Positions 1 through 7,098 of a stretch of 11,243 nt of DNA are shown here, piece by piece. The DNA comes from an uncultured Eubacteriales bacterium. Its GTDB lineage: Bacteria; Bacillota; Clostridia; Christensenellales; CAG-138. The stretch covers positions 1-11,243 of the forward strand of contig UQRU01000060.1 in assembly GCA_900543475.1 (NCBI GenBank), read 5' to 3'. Positions within the stretch are counted from its first letter, which is position 1. The number at the start of each line of letters is the position of its first letter. The notes beneath the pieces are model-generated. The model was not told the origin of the DNA, did not search any database, and saw only the letters and a list, made by a program, of their open reading frames with translations. The position numbers were made by a program, and so were the translations under genes.

Positions 1-28
1 GGGCCCTTGGCCCCCCGGCCCTCCAAAA

Positions 29-64
29 CAACGGGCCGGGGGGCCTGCGGCCCCCGGACCGTTG
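29..64. repeat. GC-rich inverted repeat near the left end
   Basis: Two 14-base arms (29-42 and 51-64) are complementary at 13 of 14 positions and enclose an 8-base loop. They lie in an almost pure G/C stretch (1-115) with no supported gene. Its core resembles the GC hairpin at 9806-9823: read on the opposite strand, both contain a CGGGGGCCGCAG stretch followed by a run of C. It could be the remnant of a dispersed repeat, or sequence degraded at the contig end. Confidence 0.55.
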
Positions 65-136
65 TGCGCGCTGCGCGCGCCCGCCGCCCCCCCGCCCCCC
101 GGCCTTTGCAAACCGTCCGAAGCGCCAGCAACGGCC

Positions 137-166
137 AAAATGGGGGCGCAGCGGATGCGCCCCCAT
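137..166 (-). terminator. Intrinsic terminator of the CodA-like gene
   Basis: On the minus strand a perfect 11-bp stem (156-166 with 140-150, ATGGGGGCGCA/TGCGCCCCCAT) closes a 5-base loop and is followed by a short T run (complement of 137-140). It lies 28 bases past the stop codon of the amidohydrolase gene, as expected of its terminator. The T tract is short, so efficiency is uncertain. Confidence 0.7.
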
Positions 167-193
167 AGAAAACTCGCATAGACAGACTATATA

Positions 194-1429
194 TTATAGA
201 AACAACTCCGTTTCCACCTTGGTCTGAGCCACCACCTTGCCCTTGCGGATCACATAGAGCCGCTCGGGGTTGAGCCGGATGGCGTCCCGGGCATCCTTGG
301 CGTTGACCACCACCAGGTTGGCCTCGCAGCCGGGCTCCAGACCATAGCCCTTGAGGCCCAGGATCTTGGCCGCGTCGTAGGTGATCATATCGTAGACCTT
401 TTCAATCTCCGGGGGCAGGCTCATCTGGGCGGCATGGGCGGTCACGTTGGCCACCTGGAGCATATCCGCGCTGCCGTAGGGATAGAAGGTATCCTTGATG
501 CAGTCCTGGCCAAAGCTTACGTTTACGCCTGCTGCCAGCAATTCCTTCACCCGGGTGATGCCCCGGCGAATGGGCTGCTTATCCAGGCGGCCCTGAAGCA
601 TCAGGTTGGTGACCGGGTTGGTGATGATGTTCATCTTGGCCCGGGCTACCTTTTCGATGACATAGTTTGCGTAATGGTCGTCATAGGCGGCCAGGGCGCA
701 GGTATGGCCGGCGGTGACCCTGCCTTCCCAGCCCCGCTTGATGGTCTCGTCCGCCACCATTTCCAGGGTACGGTAGAAGGGGTCGTCGGTCTCATCCACA
801 TGCATGTCGATATCCGCATCGTACTTTTCCGCAATGTCAAAGCACAGCTTCACATGGGCCAGGCTATCCGCCGGGGTTTTTTCATTGGCCGGCATACCGC
901 CCACGATGGTGCAGCCGTTTTCCATGGCCTCGTACATCAGCTTATCGCAGCCGGGGTCCTGGATAATGCCCTCCTGGGGGAAGGCGATGATCTGGATGTC
1001 CATCACATCCTTAAACTTTTCCTTCAGCTTGGCAACGCCGCTCAGGGGCTTGAGTCCGCCGATGGTGTCCACATCCACATGGGTGCGCATGAACAGGGTG
1101 CCGTTTTTCAGGGCCTTGTACACCACGTCGCTGGAACGCTCCAACACGTCCTCGTCGGTATAGGTCTTTTTCTTGTCCCAAATGATCTCAATGGCTTCCT
1201 TCAGGGTGCCGGATTCATTTTTGCGCACCACGTCGAAGATGTTCACCTTATCCAAATGGATGTGGGGATCGATGAGGGCCGGGGTCACCAGTACGCCCCC
1301 CGCGTCGATGACGCGATCGGCCTGCTGGCCCACGTCCTTGCCCACCGCCTGGATCAGGCCGCCGTCGATGGCGATGTCCACTAGGGCTTCCTGGTTGCGA
1401 AGCTTCGCGTTTTTGATCAAGAGCTGCAT
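194..1429 (-). CDS. CodA-like amidohydrolase (cytosine deaminase family)
   Basis: A 411-aa metal-dependent hydrolase of the amidohydrolase superfamily. It closely resembles E. coli cytosine deaminase in length and order of motifs, compared from memory. Visible elements are the N-terminal composite-domain strand, HIH (His56, His58), FPQEG near residue 150, HVDETDD (His210, Glu213), GHT (His242), RRGITRVKE, and GQDC (Asp309, Cys310). His56, His58, His210 and Asp309 match the metal ligands and Glu213 the catalytic acid/base. The E. coli sequence reads GHDD at the last motif; here His becomes Gln308 and the second Asp (Asp314 in E. coli, which contacts the pyrimidine) becomes Cys310. Deamination of a heterocyclic amine is therefore likely, but cytosine itself is doubtful. 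Pterin, isoguanine or creatinine-type substrates are possible. No signal peptide is present, so it should be cytoplasmic. The ATG has an AGAGGAG site 10 bases upstream. The gene diverges from the molybdenum hydroxylase operon. Confidence 0.9.
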   Translation of the reverse strand: MQLLIKNAKLRNQEALVDIAIDGGLIQAVGKDVGQQADRVIDAGGVLVTPALIDPHIHLDKVNIFDVVRKNESGTLKEAIEIIWDKKKTYTDEDVLERSSDVVYKALKNGTLFMRTHVDVDTIGGLKPLSGVAKLKEKFKDVMDIQIIAFPQEGIIQDPGCDKLMYEAMENGCTIVGGMPANEKTPADSLAHVKLCFDIAEKYDADIDMHVDETDDPFYRTLEMVADETIKRGWEGRVTAGHTCALAAYDDHYANYVIEKVARAKMNIITNPVTNLMLQGRLDKQPIRRGITRVKELLAAGVNVSFGQDCIKDTFYPYGSADMLQVANVTAHAAQMSLPPEIEKVYDMITYDAAKILGLKGYGLEPGCEANLVVVNAKDARDAIRLNPERLYVIRKGKVVAQTKVETELFL

Positions 1430-1543
1430 ACAGAATTGACTCCTCTCTATGATTTGTTTGTCCGTTAGAATTGTAAACAGTTACGTGCAAAGGCCTACCA
1501 AGCCTTTTCGCCCCATGTTCCGGTTGGGGGGTCCCGTCTAATT
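1430..1543 (-). other. Long structured 5' leader of the CodA-like gene
   Basis: Between the predicted transcription start (about 1543) and the ATG lies a leader of about 114 bases. In RNA orientation it can form an outer stem TTAGA/TCTAA (1537-1541 with 1465-1469). This encloses a hairpin CCCCA/TGGGG (1525-1529 with 1511-1515), a hairpin AAAGGC/GCCTTT with a 7-base loop (1502-1507 with 1489-1494), and a weak GTAA/TTAC hairpin (1481-1484 with 1473-1476). That gives a multi-branch junction upstream of the ribosome binding site. I do not recognise a purine, guanidine, THF or other known riboswitch consensus. It may be a regulatory RNA or simply a leader with chance pairing. Confidence 0.4.
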
Positions 1544-1549
1544 TCTTTG

Positions 1550-1578
1550 ATTTTAGCATACCGTTATCCTGAAATCAA
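1550..1578 (-). promoter_or_regulatory. Promoter of the CodA-like gene
   Basis: On the minus strand TTGATT (complement of 1573-1578) is separated by exactly 17 bases from TAAAAT (complement of 1550-1555). The -10 hexamer is preceded by TGC, an extended -10 element. This is a good housekeeping sigma promoter, with a predicted start near 1543. Confidence 0.6.
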
Positions 1579-1662
1579 TAGAATGCGCCTATGGTTTTTT
1601 CCTAGAATTCCCGATCTTTTTTCCAGTTCACAGAAATTTTCAGATTTTAACGGCCTTCCCTA

Positions 1663-1691
1663 TGGACACGGGGGATGAAATTAGTTACAAT
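1663..1691 (+). promoter_or_regulatory. Promoter of the molybdenum hydroxylase operon
   Basis: TGGACA (1663-1668) and TACAAT (1686-1691) are each one base from consensus and separated by 17 bases. The expected start is near 1698, giving a leader of about 69 bases to the TTG codon at 1767. The in-frame ATG at 1662 overlaps the -35 element, so it cannot be the translation start if this promoter is used. Confidence 0.6.
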
Positions 1692-1749
1692 AAATTTAGA
1701 CATATCATTGGTCTGTGCATTTCCCGTTTTTCCATTCGACTGTTTTTTA

Positions 1750-1758
1750 AGGGGGAGG
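1750..1758 (+). promoter_or_regulatory. Ribosome binding site fixing a TTG start
   Basis: The purine-rich site AGGGGGAGG ends 8 bases before the TTG at 1767. No comparable site precedes the in-frame ATG at 1662. This site and the promoter position decide the start of the molybdopterin subunit. Confidence 0.75.
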
Positions 1759-1766
1759 TTTTTGCT

Positions 1767-4091
1767 TTGGATTTGAATACCATCGGCACGCCGATCAGCG
1801 GTTCGTTTCATCGCATTGACGCCCAGGCCAAGGTGACTGGCCGGGCGGAATTTGGTGATGACCTGATCCTAACGGATATGTTGTACTGCAAGGGCGTCTA
1901 TACCAAGTATGCCCATGCAAAGCTGCTTAGCGTACATACGGAAGAAGCGGAAAAAGCGCCGGGGGTCGTATGTGTGGTAACGGCTGCGGACATCCCCGGT
2001 GCGAAGCAATTTGGCGAACTGTATATCGACCAATACCCCCTGGTATATGATAAAGCCCGGTTCCTGGGGGATGTAATTGCCGTGGTAGCTGCCGAGACCC
2101 AAGCCCAGGCGGACGCGGCTGCCAAGCTGGTCACAGCGGAGTATGAGGAACTGCCTGTGCTAGGCTCTCCCAAAGAGGCCATCAACAACGAGCAGGTCAT
2201 CAATCCCGATTATCCCACCAATGTTTGCGGCGGCGTCCATGTGATCAAGGGGGATGCCAAAGCTGCCATGGAGACTGCGGACGTGGTGGTAAAAGGCCAC
2301 TATAGCACCGGCTTTGTGGAGCACGCCTATATCGAGCCGGAATCCGTTACTGTAGTCCCCAGCCGGATGCGGCCGGAGCTGACGGTGTTGGGTTCCATCC
2401 AGGCCCCCTACAACCTGCGTATCACCCTGCACCGGATGTTGAACCTGCCCATGGCCCGGGTGACGGTGAAGCCCAGCATCGTGGGTGGGTCCTTTGGGGG
2501 CAAGATCGAAAGCGCCGAAGCCCTGGCGGTACGGGCGGGCCTGGTGGCCCTAAAAACCGGCCGGCCTGCCAAGTACACCCTGACCCGGGAGGAATCCATC
2601 CAGGAAAGCTACAAGCGCCATCCCATCGATTTCGACGTGACCCTGGGGGCCAAATCCGACGGCACCCTGGTGGCCATGCATGTGGAAGCCTTGGGGGATG
2701 CGGGGTGCTACATCAATATGTCCCCGCCGGTCATGTATAAGACCGCCACCCTGGGGCCCGGGCCTTATAAGGTAGAGCATGTGGATTACAATGCGGTGGC
2801 CGTGCTCACCAACAATCCCCATACCGGCTCCATGCGGGGCTTTGGCACCCCCCAAGCCATCTTCGCCCTGGAAAACGCCATGGACGTGCTGGCCGCCAAG
2901 CTGGGCATGACCCCCACGGCGCTGCGGCGAAAGAACCTGCTGGGCAACGGGGACGTGAGCCCCTGCGGCCACAAGCTGGATTTTCACGAGGTCAGCATCC
3001 GTTCCGTCATGGAAAAGGCGGCGGAGGCCCTGGATTTTGACCGGAAATATGAACAATATTCTAAGGAAAACCAAGACCCCAACCGGCGGATCCACCGGGG
3101 CGTGGGCATTTCGGTCTCCATGCGGGGGGCCAGCGTAGGCGCGGACGGCAATGGCTTTGACTATTCCCGCGCCCTCATCGAGGTGGAGGAGGACGGCAGC
3201 GTCCATGTGAACATCGGCCTGGTGGATCTGGGCCAGGGCCTGCGCACCTGCCAGGGCATGATGGCCGCAGACATGATGGGCGTTACCTTCGACCGGATCA
3301 CCATGGGGGAAACGGATACCTCCCGCTCCCCTTCCACCGGCGCCTGTATCGCTTCCCGTGGCACCTTTGTGGGGGGCGCAGCCATCAAGAGCGCCTGCGA
3401 CCGGATCCACGCCATCATCGCCCAGGCGTTGCAGATCCACTATGGCAAATCCGTTTCCGACATCCAATTCAGCAACAACCGGGTCACCTTTGGGGATGTG
3501 GATATCCCCTTTGAGGAGGCCATCCATATCTGCTATGGCCTGGGCATGACCCCCATGGCCGCCGGCGACAACCGGGTGCCCGTGCTAAACTGGGACGGCC
3601 ATTTCGGCGAACCTTTCTACACCTACACCTATTCCTGCAACGCGGCGGAGGTGGAGGTGGATTTGGATACTGGCAGCGTATACCTGGTGAAGATGGTAGG
3701 CTCCCACGATATGGGCCGCGCCATCAATCCCACCATGGCGGAAGGCCAGATCTACGGCGGCATGGCCATGGCCCTGGGTATGGCGGTAATGGAGGATCTG
3801 GGCCACAATCCCAAGACCTCTGCCATCAAGAACCTGAACCTGGAAAACTACCTGCTGCCCACCGCTATGGATCTGGGGGAGACCGTTCCCATTATCGACG
3901 CCCATCCCGATCCTCGCTCTGCATCCGGCGGCCGTTCCCTAGGGGAGCCTGCCACGGAAAACGGCGCGGCAGCCATTGCCTGCGCCATCAACCATGCCCT
4001 GGGCAAGCCGGGCTGCATCCATCAGCTCCCCGCCGACTTGGATCGGGTATTCTTTGCTGCCAATCCCCCTGCGGGAAAAGAAGGGAGGTAA
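1767..4091 (+). CDS. Xanthine dehydrogenase-family molybdopterin-binding subunit
   Basis: A 774-aa large subunit of a molybdenum hydroxylase, started at TTG 1767. It carries the molybdopterin cofactor that hydroxylates a heterocycle or aldehyde using water, passing electrons to the FeS and FAD subunits encoded next. Visible features are the N-terminal RIDAQAKVTGRAEF region, GGSFGGK (240-246), RGFGTPQ (357-363), a GLVDLGQG loop, ASRGTFVGGAA, DMGRAINP followed by GQIYGGMAMALG, and SLGEPATENGAA with the catalytic glutamate Glu727 (equivalent to bovine Glu1261). A gapless match from memory to bovine xanthine dehydrogenase pairs Gln212 with Gln767, Arg357 with Arg912 and Phe359 with Phe914. The two xanthine-orienting residues differ: Ile247 for Glu802 and Lys325 for Arg880. 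Substrate is therefore probably not plain xanthine. The stop is 4 bases before the FAD subunit start. Confidence 0.93.
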   Translation: MDLNTIGTPISGSFHRIDAQAKVTGRAEFGDDLILTDMLYCKGVYTKYAHAKLLSVHTEEAEKAPGVVCVVTAADIPGAKQFGELYIDQYPLVYDKARFLGDVIAVVAAETQAQADAAAKLVTAEYEELPVLGSPKEAINNEQVINPDYPTNVCGGVHVIKGDAKAAMETADVVVKGHYSTGFVEHAYIEPESVTVVPSRMRPELTVLGSIQAPYNLRITLHRMLNLPMARVTVKPSIVGGSFGGKIESAEALAVRAGLVALKTGRPAKYTLTREESIQESYKRHPIDFDVTLGAKSDGTLVAMHVEALGDAGCYINMSPPVMYKTATLGPGPYKVEHVDYNAVAVLTNNPHTGSMRGFGTPQAIFALENAMDVLAAKLGMTPTALRRKNLLGNGDVSPCGHKLDFHEVSIRSVMEKAAEALDFDRKYEQYSKENQDPNRRIHRGVGISVSMRGASVGADGNGFDYSRALIEVEEDGSVHVNIGLVDLGQGLRTCQGMMAADMMGVTFDRITMGETDTSRSPSTGACIASRGTFVGGAAIKSACDRIHAIIAQALQIHYGKSVSDIQFSNNRVTFGDVDIPFEEAIHICYGLGMTPMAAGDNRVPVLNWDGHFGEPFYTYTYSCNAAEVEVDLDTGSVYLVKMVGSHDMGRAINPTMAEGQIYGGMAMALGMAVMEDLGHNPKTSAIKNLNLENYLLPTAMDLGETVPIIDAHPDPRSASGGRSLGEPATENGAAAIACAINHALGKPGCIHQLPADLDRVFFAANPPAGKEGR

Positions 4092-4095
4092 CCCC

Positions 4096-4965
4096 ATGCA
4101 GGTGCGTACTTATATCCGGCCGGCCAGCCTAGCGGACGCCCTCCACACCCTGGCCACCGTGGAAGAACCCATCGCCATCATCGCCGGGGGTACCGACGTG
4201 CTGGTCTACGCCCGGGAGGACGACCGCTATGCCAACAGCGCCCTTATCGATATCTATGGCCTGACGGAAGAGCTGGGTCAGATCCGAGAGGAAGGGGACG
4301 ACCTGATCATCGGCGCCCTGGCTACCCATGCGGCCATTTCCCAATCTCCCCTGGTGCTGCGCTATGCCCCCATTCTTGCGGATGCTTGCCGTTCCATCGC
4401 CGCGCCCCAGGTCCGCAATCACGCCACCCTTGCCGGTAACATTGCCAACGCTTCCCCGGCAGCGGATTCCCTGGGCGCCTTGGCGGTGCTCCGGGCCAAG
4501 GTTGGCGTCCAGAGCCCGGAGGGCCAGCGGGAGCTGGCCATGGATCAGATCATCGCCCGGCCCTATCGAAATAACCTGGGGCCCCGGGACCTGATCACCT
4601 ACATCCGCGTCCCCAAGCTGGAGGGGTACCAGCATAGGTTCTATAAGCTAGGCCGCCGCAGGGCCCAGTCCATTTCCCGTATGACCCTGGCCGCCTTGGT
4701 CAAGACGGATTGTCAGGGCGTGGTGGCGGATTTCCGCATCACCGTCGGCGCCACCTTCCCCCGGCCCATGGTTTTCCCGGACGTGGACGCCATGCTCATT
4801 GGGAAAACCCCCACCCAGGCGGACCTGGAAGCCGTAGCCAAAGCCCTGAGCGACAAGATCCCCGAGATCGCCGGCATCCGGGCTTCCACCACCTATAAGC
4901 AGCCGGTATGTCAAAAGCTATGCCTGCGCATCCTCAACGATCTTCTGGGAGGTGACCAGCAATGA
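4096..4965 (+). CDS. Molybdenum hydroxylase FAD-binding subunit (XdhB/CoxM type)
   Basis: A 289-aa flavoprotein subunit that takes electrons from the [2Fe-2S] subunit and passes them to an acceptor such as NAD+ or another carrier. It shows the family FAD-pyrophosphate motifs: AGGTD (30-34) after a hydrophobic strand, and TLAGNIANASPAADS (from 111), where many relatives have TIGGN. The C-terminal region has the usual CO dehydrogenase flavoprotein C-terminal fold length. Size matches the family (about 280-300 aa). The ATG at 4096 is preceded by AAGGGAGG (4081-4088) with 7 bases of spacing, so in-frame upstream codons inside the previous gene are rejected. It overlaps the next gene by 4 bases (ATGA), a sign of translational coupling. 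I see no 4Fe-4S insertion of the 4-hydroxybenzoyl-CoA reductase type. Confidence 0.93.
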   Translation: MQVRTYIRPASLADALHTLATVEEPIAIIAGGTDVLVYAREDDRYANSALIDIYGLTEELGQIREEGDDLIIGALATHAAISQSPLVLRYAPILADACRSIAAPQVRNHATLAGNIANASPAADSLGALAVLRAKVGVQSPEGQRELAMDQIIARPYRNNLGPRDLITYIRVPKLEGYQHRFYKLGRRRAQSISRMTLAALVKTDCQGVVADFRITVGATFPRPMVFPDVDAMLIGKTPTQADLEAVAKALSDKIPEIAGIRASTTYKQPVCQKLCLRILNDLLGGDQQ

Positions 4966-5444
4966 GCCAAGTGCAGCTTCAATTCCGTCTTAACGGCAAG
5001 GACTATTCCATCCAGGCGGACCCCACCCAGCGCATGGTGGATCTCCTTCGGGAGAACCTCCATCTGACTGGTACCAAGGTGGGCTGTGGGGTAGGTGAAT
5101 GCGGCGCCTGCACCGTGGTGCTCAACGGCGAGGCCGTCACCAGCTGCCTGGTGCTGGCCGGCCAGATGCAAGGGGCCGATATCCTCACCGTGGAGGGCCT
5201 TTCCGAGACCCAGATCGGCAGCATCCTGCAGCAATGCTTTGTGGACGGGGACGCGGTCCAATGCGGCTTCTGCACCCCCGGCTTCCTGATGAGCGCCTAT
5301 GCCCTGCTGCTTCACAATCCCCATCCCACCCGGGAGGAGATCAAGGTGGCGGTCTCCGGCAACCTTTGCCGCTGCACCGGCTATGTCCCCATCCTCAACG
5401 CCATCCAGGCCGCAGGCCTGTGCCTGGCGGAGGAAGGGAAATAA
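4962..5444 (+). CDS. Molybdenum hydroxylase [2Fe-2S] subunit (XdhC/CoxS type)
   Basis: A 160-aa small subunit with two iron-sulfur clusters linking the molybdenum site to FAD. The N-terminal plant-ferredoxin-like domain has Cys42, Cys47, Cys50 and Cys62 (CGVGECGAC then SC). The C-terminal helical domain has Cys101, Cys104, Cys136 and Cys138 (CGFC and CRC). All eight ligands are present, so the subunit looks functional. Length is normal for the family. The ATG overlaps the stop of the FAD subunit (ATGA at 4962-4965), with GGGAGGTGA just upstream. Gene order large-medium-small differs from the common medium-small-large order of CO dehydrogenase operons. The protein is cytoplasmic, without a signal peptide. 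Confidence 0.95.
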   Translation: MSQVQLQFRLNGKDYSIQADPTQRMVDLLRENLHLTGTKVGCGVGECGACTVVLNGEAVTSCLVLAGQMQGADILTVEGLSETQIGSILQQCFVDGDAVQCGFCTPGFLMSAYALLLHNPHPTREEIKVAVSGNLCRCTGYVPILNAIQAAGLCLAEEGK

Positions 5445-5480
5445 TCCCTTTAATTCAAATCGGATAGGTGGTGTGGTTTC

Positions 5481-6857
5481 ATGCATATCGGCTCTGCGAC
5501 CGCCTTTGGCATCCTCTGTACCCTGGCTTTGATCACCGCTGTGGGCATCTACGCCGGCAAAAAGGTCAAAAGCGCCCGGGATTTTACCACCGGTAGCAAC
5601 CTGGGCGCGCCTATGATCGCCGGTTCCCTCATCGGCACCCTGGTGGGAGGCTCTTCGACCATCGGTACAGCCCAGTTGGCCTTTGATTATGGTTTTTCCG
5701 CCTGGTGGTTCACCCTGGGGGGCGGCATCGGCCTTTGCATCCTGGCCCTGGTATTTGCCAAACCCCTCTATCACAGCGGCTTGACCACCCTCCCCCAGAT
5801 CCTCACCCGGGAATATGGCAAGCGCATTGCTACCCTGTCCGCAGTGCTCATGTCCGTGGGCACCTTCATGAGCATCGTTTCCCAGATGCTCTCCGGCACC
5901 GCCCTGATCACCTCCATGGTGGAGGTGGCCCCCAGCATCGCCATGTTAACGGTGCTCCTGTTGATGATCGCCTATGTGGTGTTTGGCGGCGCCTGGGGGG
6001 CGGGCATGGTGGGCATGGTGAAAACTCTGCTCCTCTATGTGACCACCTTTGTGTGCGGCATCGTTTCCCTTCGGCTGGCAGGCGGGCTCCCCGCCTTCCA
6101 GGCCGCCTTGCCCCATGACCAGTATTTCAACCTGTTTGCCCGGGGCTATTGGAAGGACGGTGGCGCGGGGGCTTCCCTGATCTTCGGGGTGCTCACCACC
6201 CAGGCCTATATCCTGCCGGTGGTGTCTGCGAAAAACCTGCGCACCTCCAAGGCCGGGGCCATCCTGGGGGGATTTCTTACCGTGCTTATCGGCATTGCCG
6301 GCATCTTTGTCGGCATGTTCATGCGCATGGAAATGCCGGATATTTCCTCCGCCTCCGCCCTGCCTGTCTTTGCCCTCACCTATCTGCCGGGCTTCCTGGG
6401 CGGCGTGATTCTGGCCACCTTATTGGTGGCTCTGGTGGGCACGGGCGCCGGCTTGTCCCTGGGGGTGAGCTCCATGCTGTACCAGGATATCTACAAGCCC
6501 TTTATCCAGCCCAATGCCTCCGATAAGACCCAGCTGCGGGTCTCCAGGGGCATCATCCTGGCCCTGCTGCTGGCAGCGGCCCTATTCAGCATGGGTAAGC
6601 TGGGTTCCCTGATCCTCAGCTGGGGCTTCCTCTCCATGGGCCTTCGGGGCGCCGTGGCCTTTGCGCCCCTATGCTTCGCCCTCTTCAGCCCCGGCCGCAT
6701 TCGGCCCGCCTTCGCCGGCGCGGCCATCATCGCCGGGCCCCTGCTGGTTTTGCTGGGTTCCTACATCCTCCCCCCGGACATCGATCCCCTATTCCTGGGC
6801 ATGGCCGCAGCTTTGCTCATCACCTTCATCGGCTGGCTGATTGGCCCCAAAAAATAG
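5481..6857 (+). CDS. Sodium:solute symporter family permease
   Basis: A 458-aa integral membrane protein, hydrophobic almost throughout, with roughly 12-13 predicted membrane segments. The first spans about residues 7-25; others are near 75-92, 155-175, 180-200 and 258-282. The loop KKVKSARDFTTGSNLG (27-42) is the typical family signature after the first helix. GGSSTIGTAQLAFDYG (56-71) and the LTREYGKRIATLSAV stretch also fit the SSS family, which couples sodium entry to uptake of solutes such as sugars, amino acids, pantothenate or nucleobase-like compounds. It lies 36 bases after the FeS subunit with AGGTGG upstream of ATG 5481 and no terminator between, so it is the fourth gene of the operon. 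It is the likely importer of the hydroxylase substrate. Substrate cannot be read from the sequence. Confidence 0.88.
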   Translation: MHIGSATAFGILCTLALITAVGIYAGKKVKSARDFTTGSNLGAPMIAGSLIGTLVGGSSTIGTAQLAFDYGFSAWWFTLGGGIGLCILALVFAKPLYHSGLTTLPQILTREYGKRIATLSAVLMSVGTFMSIVSQMLSGTALITSMVEVAPSIAMLTVLLLMIAYVVFGGAWGAGMVGMVKTLLLYVTTFVCGIVSLRLAGGLPAFQAALPHDQYFNLFARGYWKDGGAGASLIFGVLTTQAYILPVVSAKNLRTSKAGAILGGFLTVLIGIAGIFVGMFMRMEMPDISSASALPVFALTYLPGFLGGVILATLLVALVGTGAGLSLGVSSMLYQDIYKPFIQPNASDKTQLRVSRGIILALLLAAALFSMGKLGSLILSWGFLSMGLRGAVAFAPLCFALFSPGRIRPAFAGAAIIAGPLLVLLGSYILPPDIDPLFLGMAAALLITFIGWLIGPKK

Positions 6858-6898
6858 TTCCCAGTCCCAGCTTTCCCTATCCCTTAGGATTGCTCCAC

Positions 6899-6927
6899 GG
6901 CCTTGTTTTTTAACAGGGCCTTTTTTT
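6899..6927 (+). terminator. Terminator of the hydroxylase-permease operon
   Basis: A 9-bp stem GGCCTTGTT/AACAGGGCC (6899-6907 with 6912-6920, one G-U pair) has a 4-base T loop and is followed by seven T residues. It is 41 bases past the permease stop. Confidence 0.85.
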
Positions 6928-7016
6928 GGCGGCTGTTTGCCCCGGGGCTGGCCGCATGCCTGCGTCTACCTTTCTTTCCTCAGCCAAATGCCTGGCTCGA
7001 TATAGAAAAAGTGAAT

Positions 7017-7044
7017 TTGACTTTTCCTGAAAATGGGATATACT
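7017..7044 (+). promoter_or_regulatory. Promoter of the tandem-Mop gene
   Basis: TTGACT (7017-7022), a 16-base spacer, then TATACT (7039-7044). The expected start is near 7051. The promoter follows the operon terminator, so the Mop gene is transcribed independently. The in-frame ATG at 7033 lies inside the spacer and is not the start. Confidence 0.65.
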
Positions 7045-7098
7045 TTCCTTCGAATAGGACATGCTATTGTTATCGATTACCAAAGGAGGTTATATATT

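Noticed and set aside
434..1384. Open frame of 316 codons on the plus strand opposite the CodA-like gene
   Set aside because: It is His/Gly/Val-rich with no recognisable domain, no ribosome binding site, and lies fully antisense to a clear enzyme. High GC content produces such frames.
1430..1543. Known purine or guanidine-I riboswitch
   Set aside because: The conserved core and loop sequences of those classes are not found; only generic hairpins are present.
2550..3527. Open frame of 325 codons antisense to the molybdopterin subunit
   Set aside because: Low-complexity Gly/His/Val composition typical of antisense shadow in GC-rich genes; no motif.
1767..5444. CO dehydrogenase or 4-hydroxybenzoyl-CoA reductase
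   Set aside because: The large subunit lacks the Cys-containing active loop of CO dehydrogenase (RGFGTPQ is not preceded by it), and the FAD subunit lacks the 4Fe-4S insertion of the CoA reductase. Gene order also differs.
4911..5774. Open frame of 287 codons antisense to the FeS subunit and permease start
   Set aside because: It crosses two well-supported genes, and its Gly/Ala/His-rich protein matches nothing I recognise.
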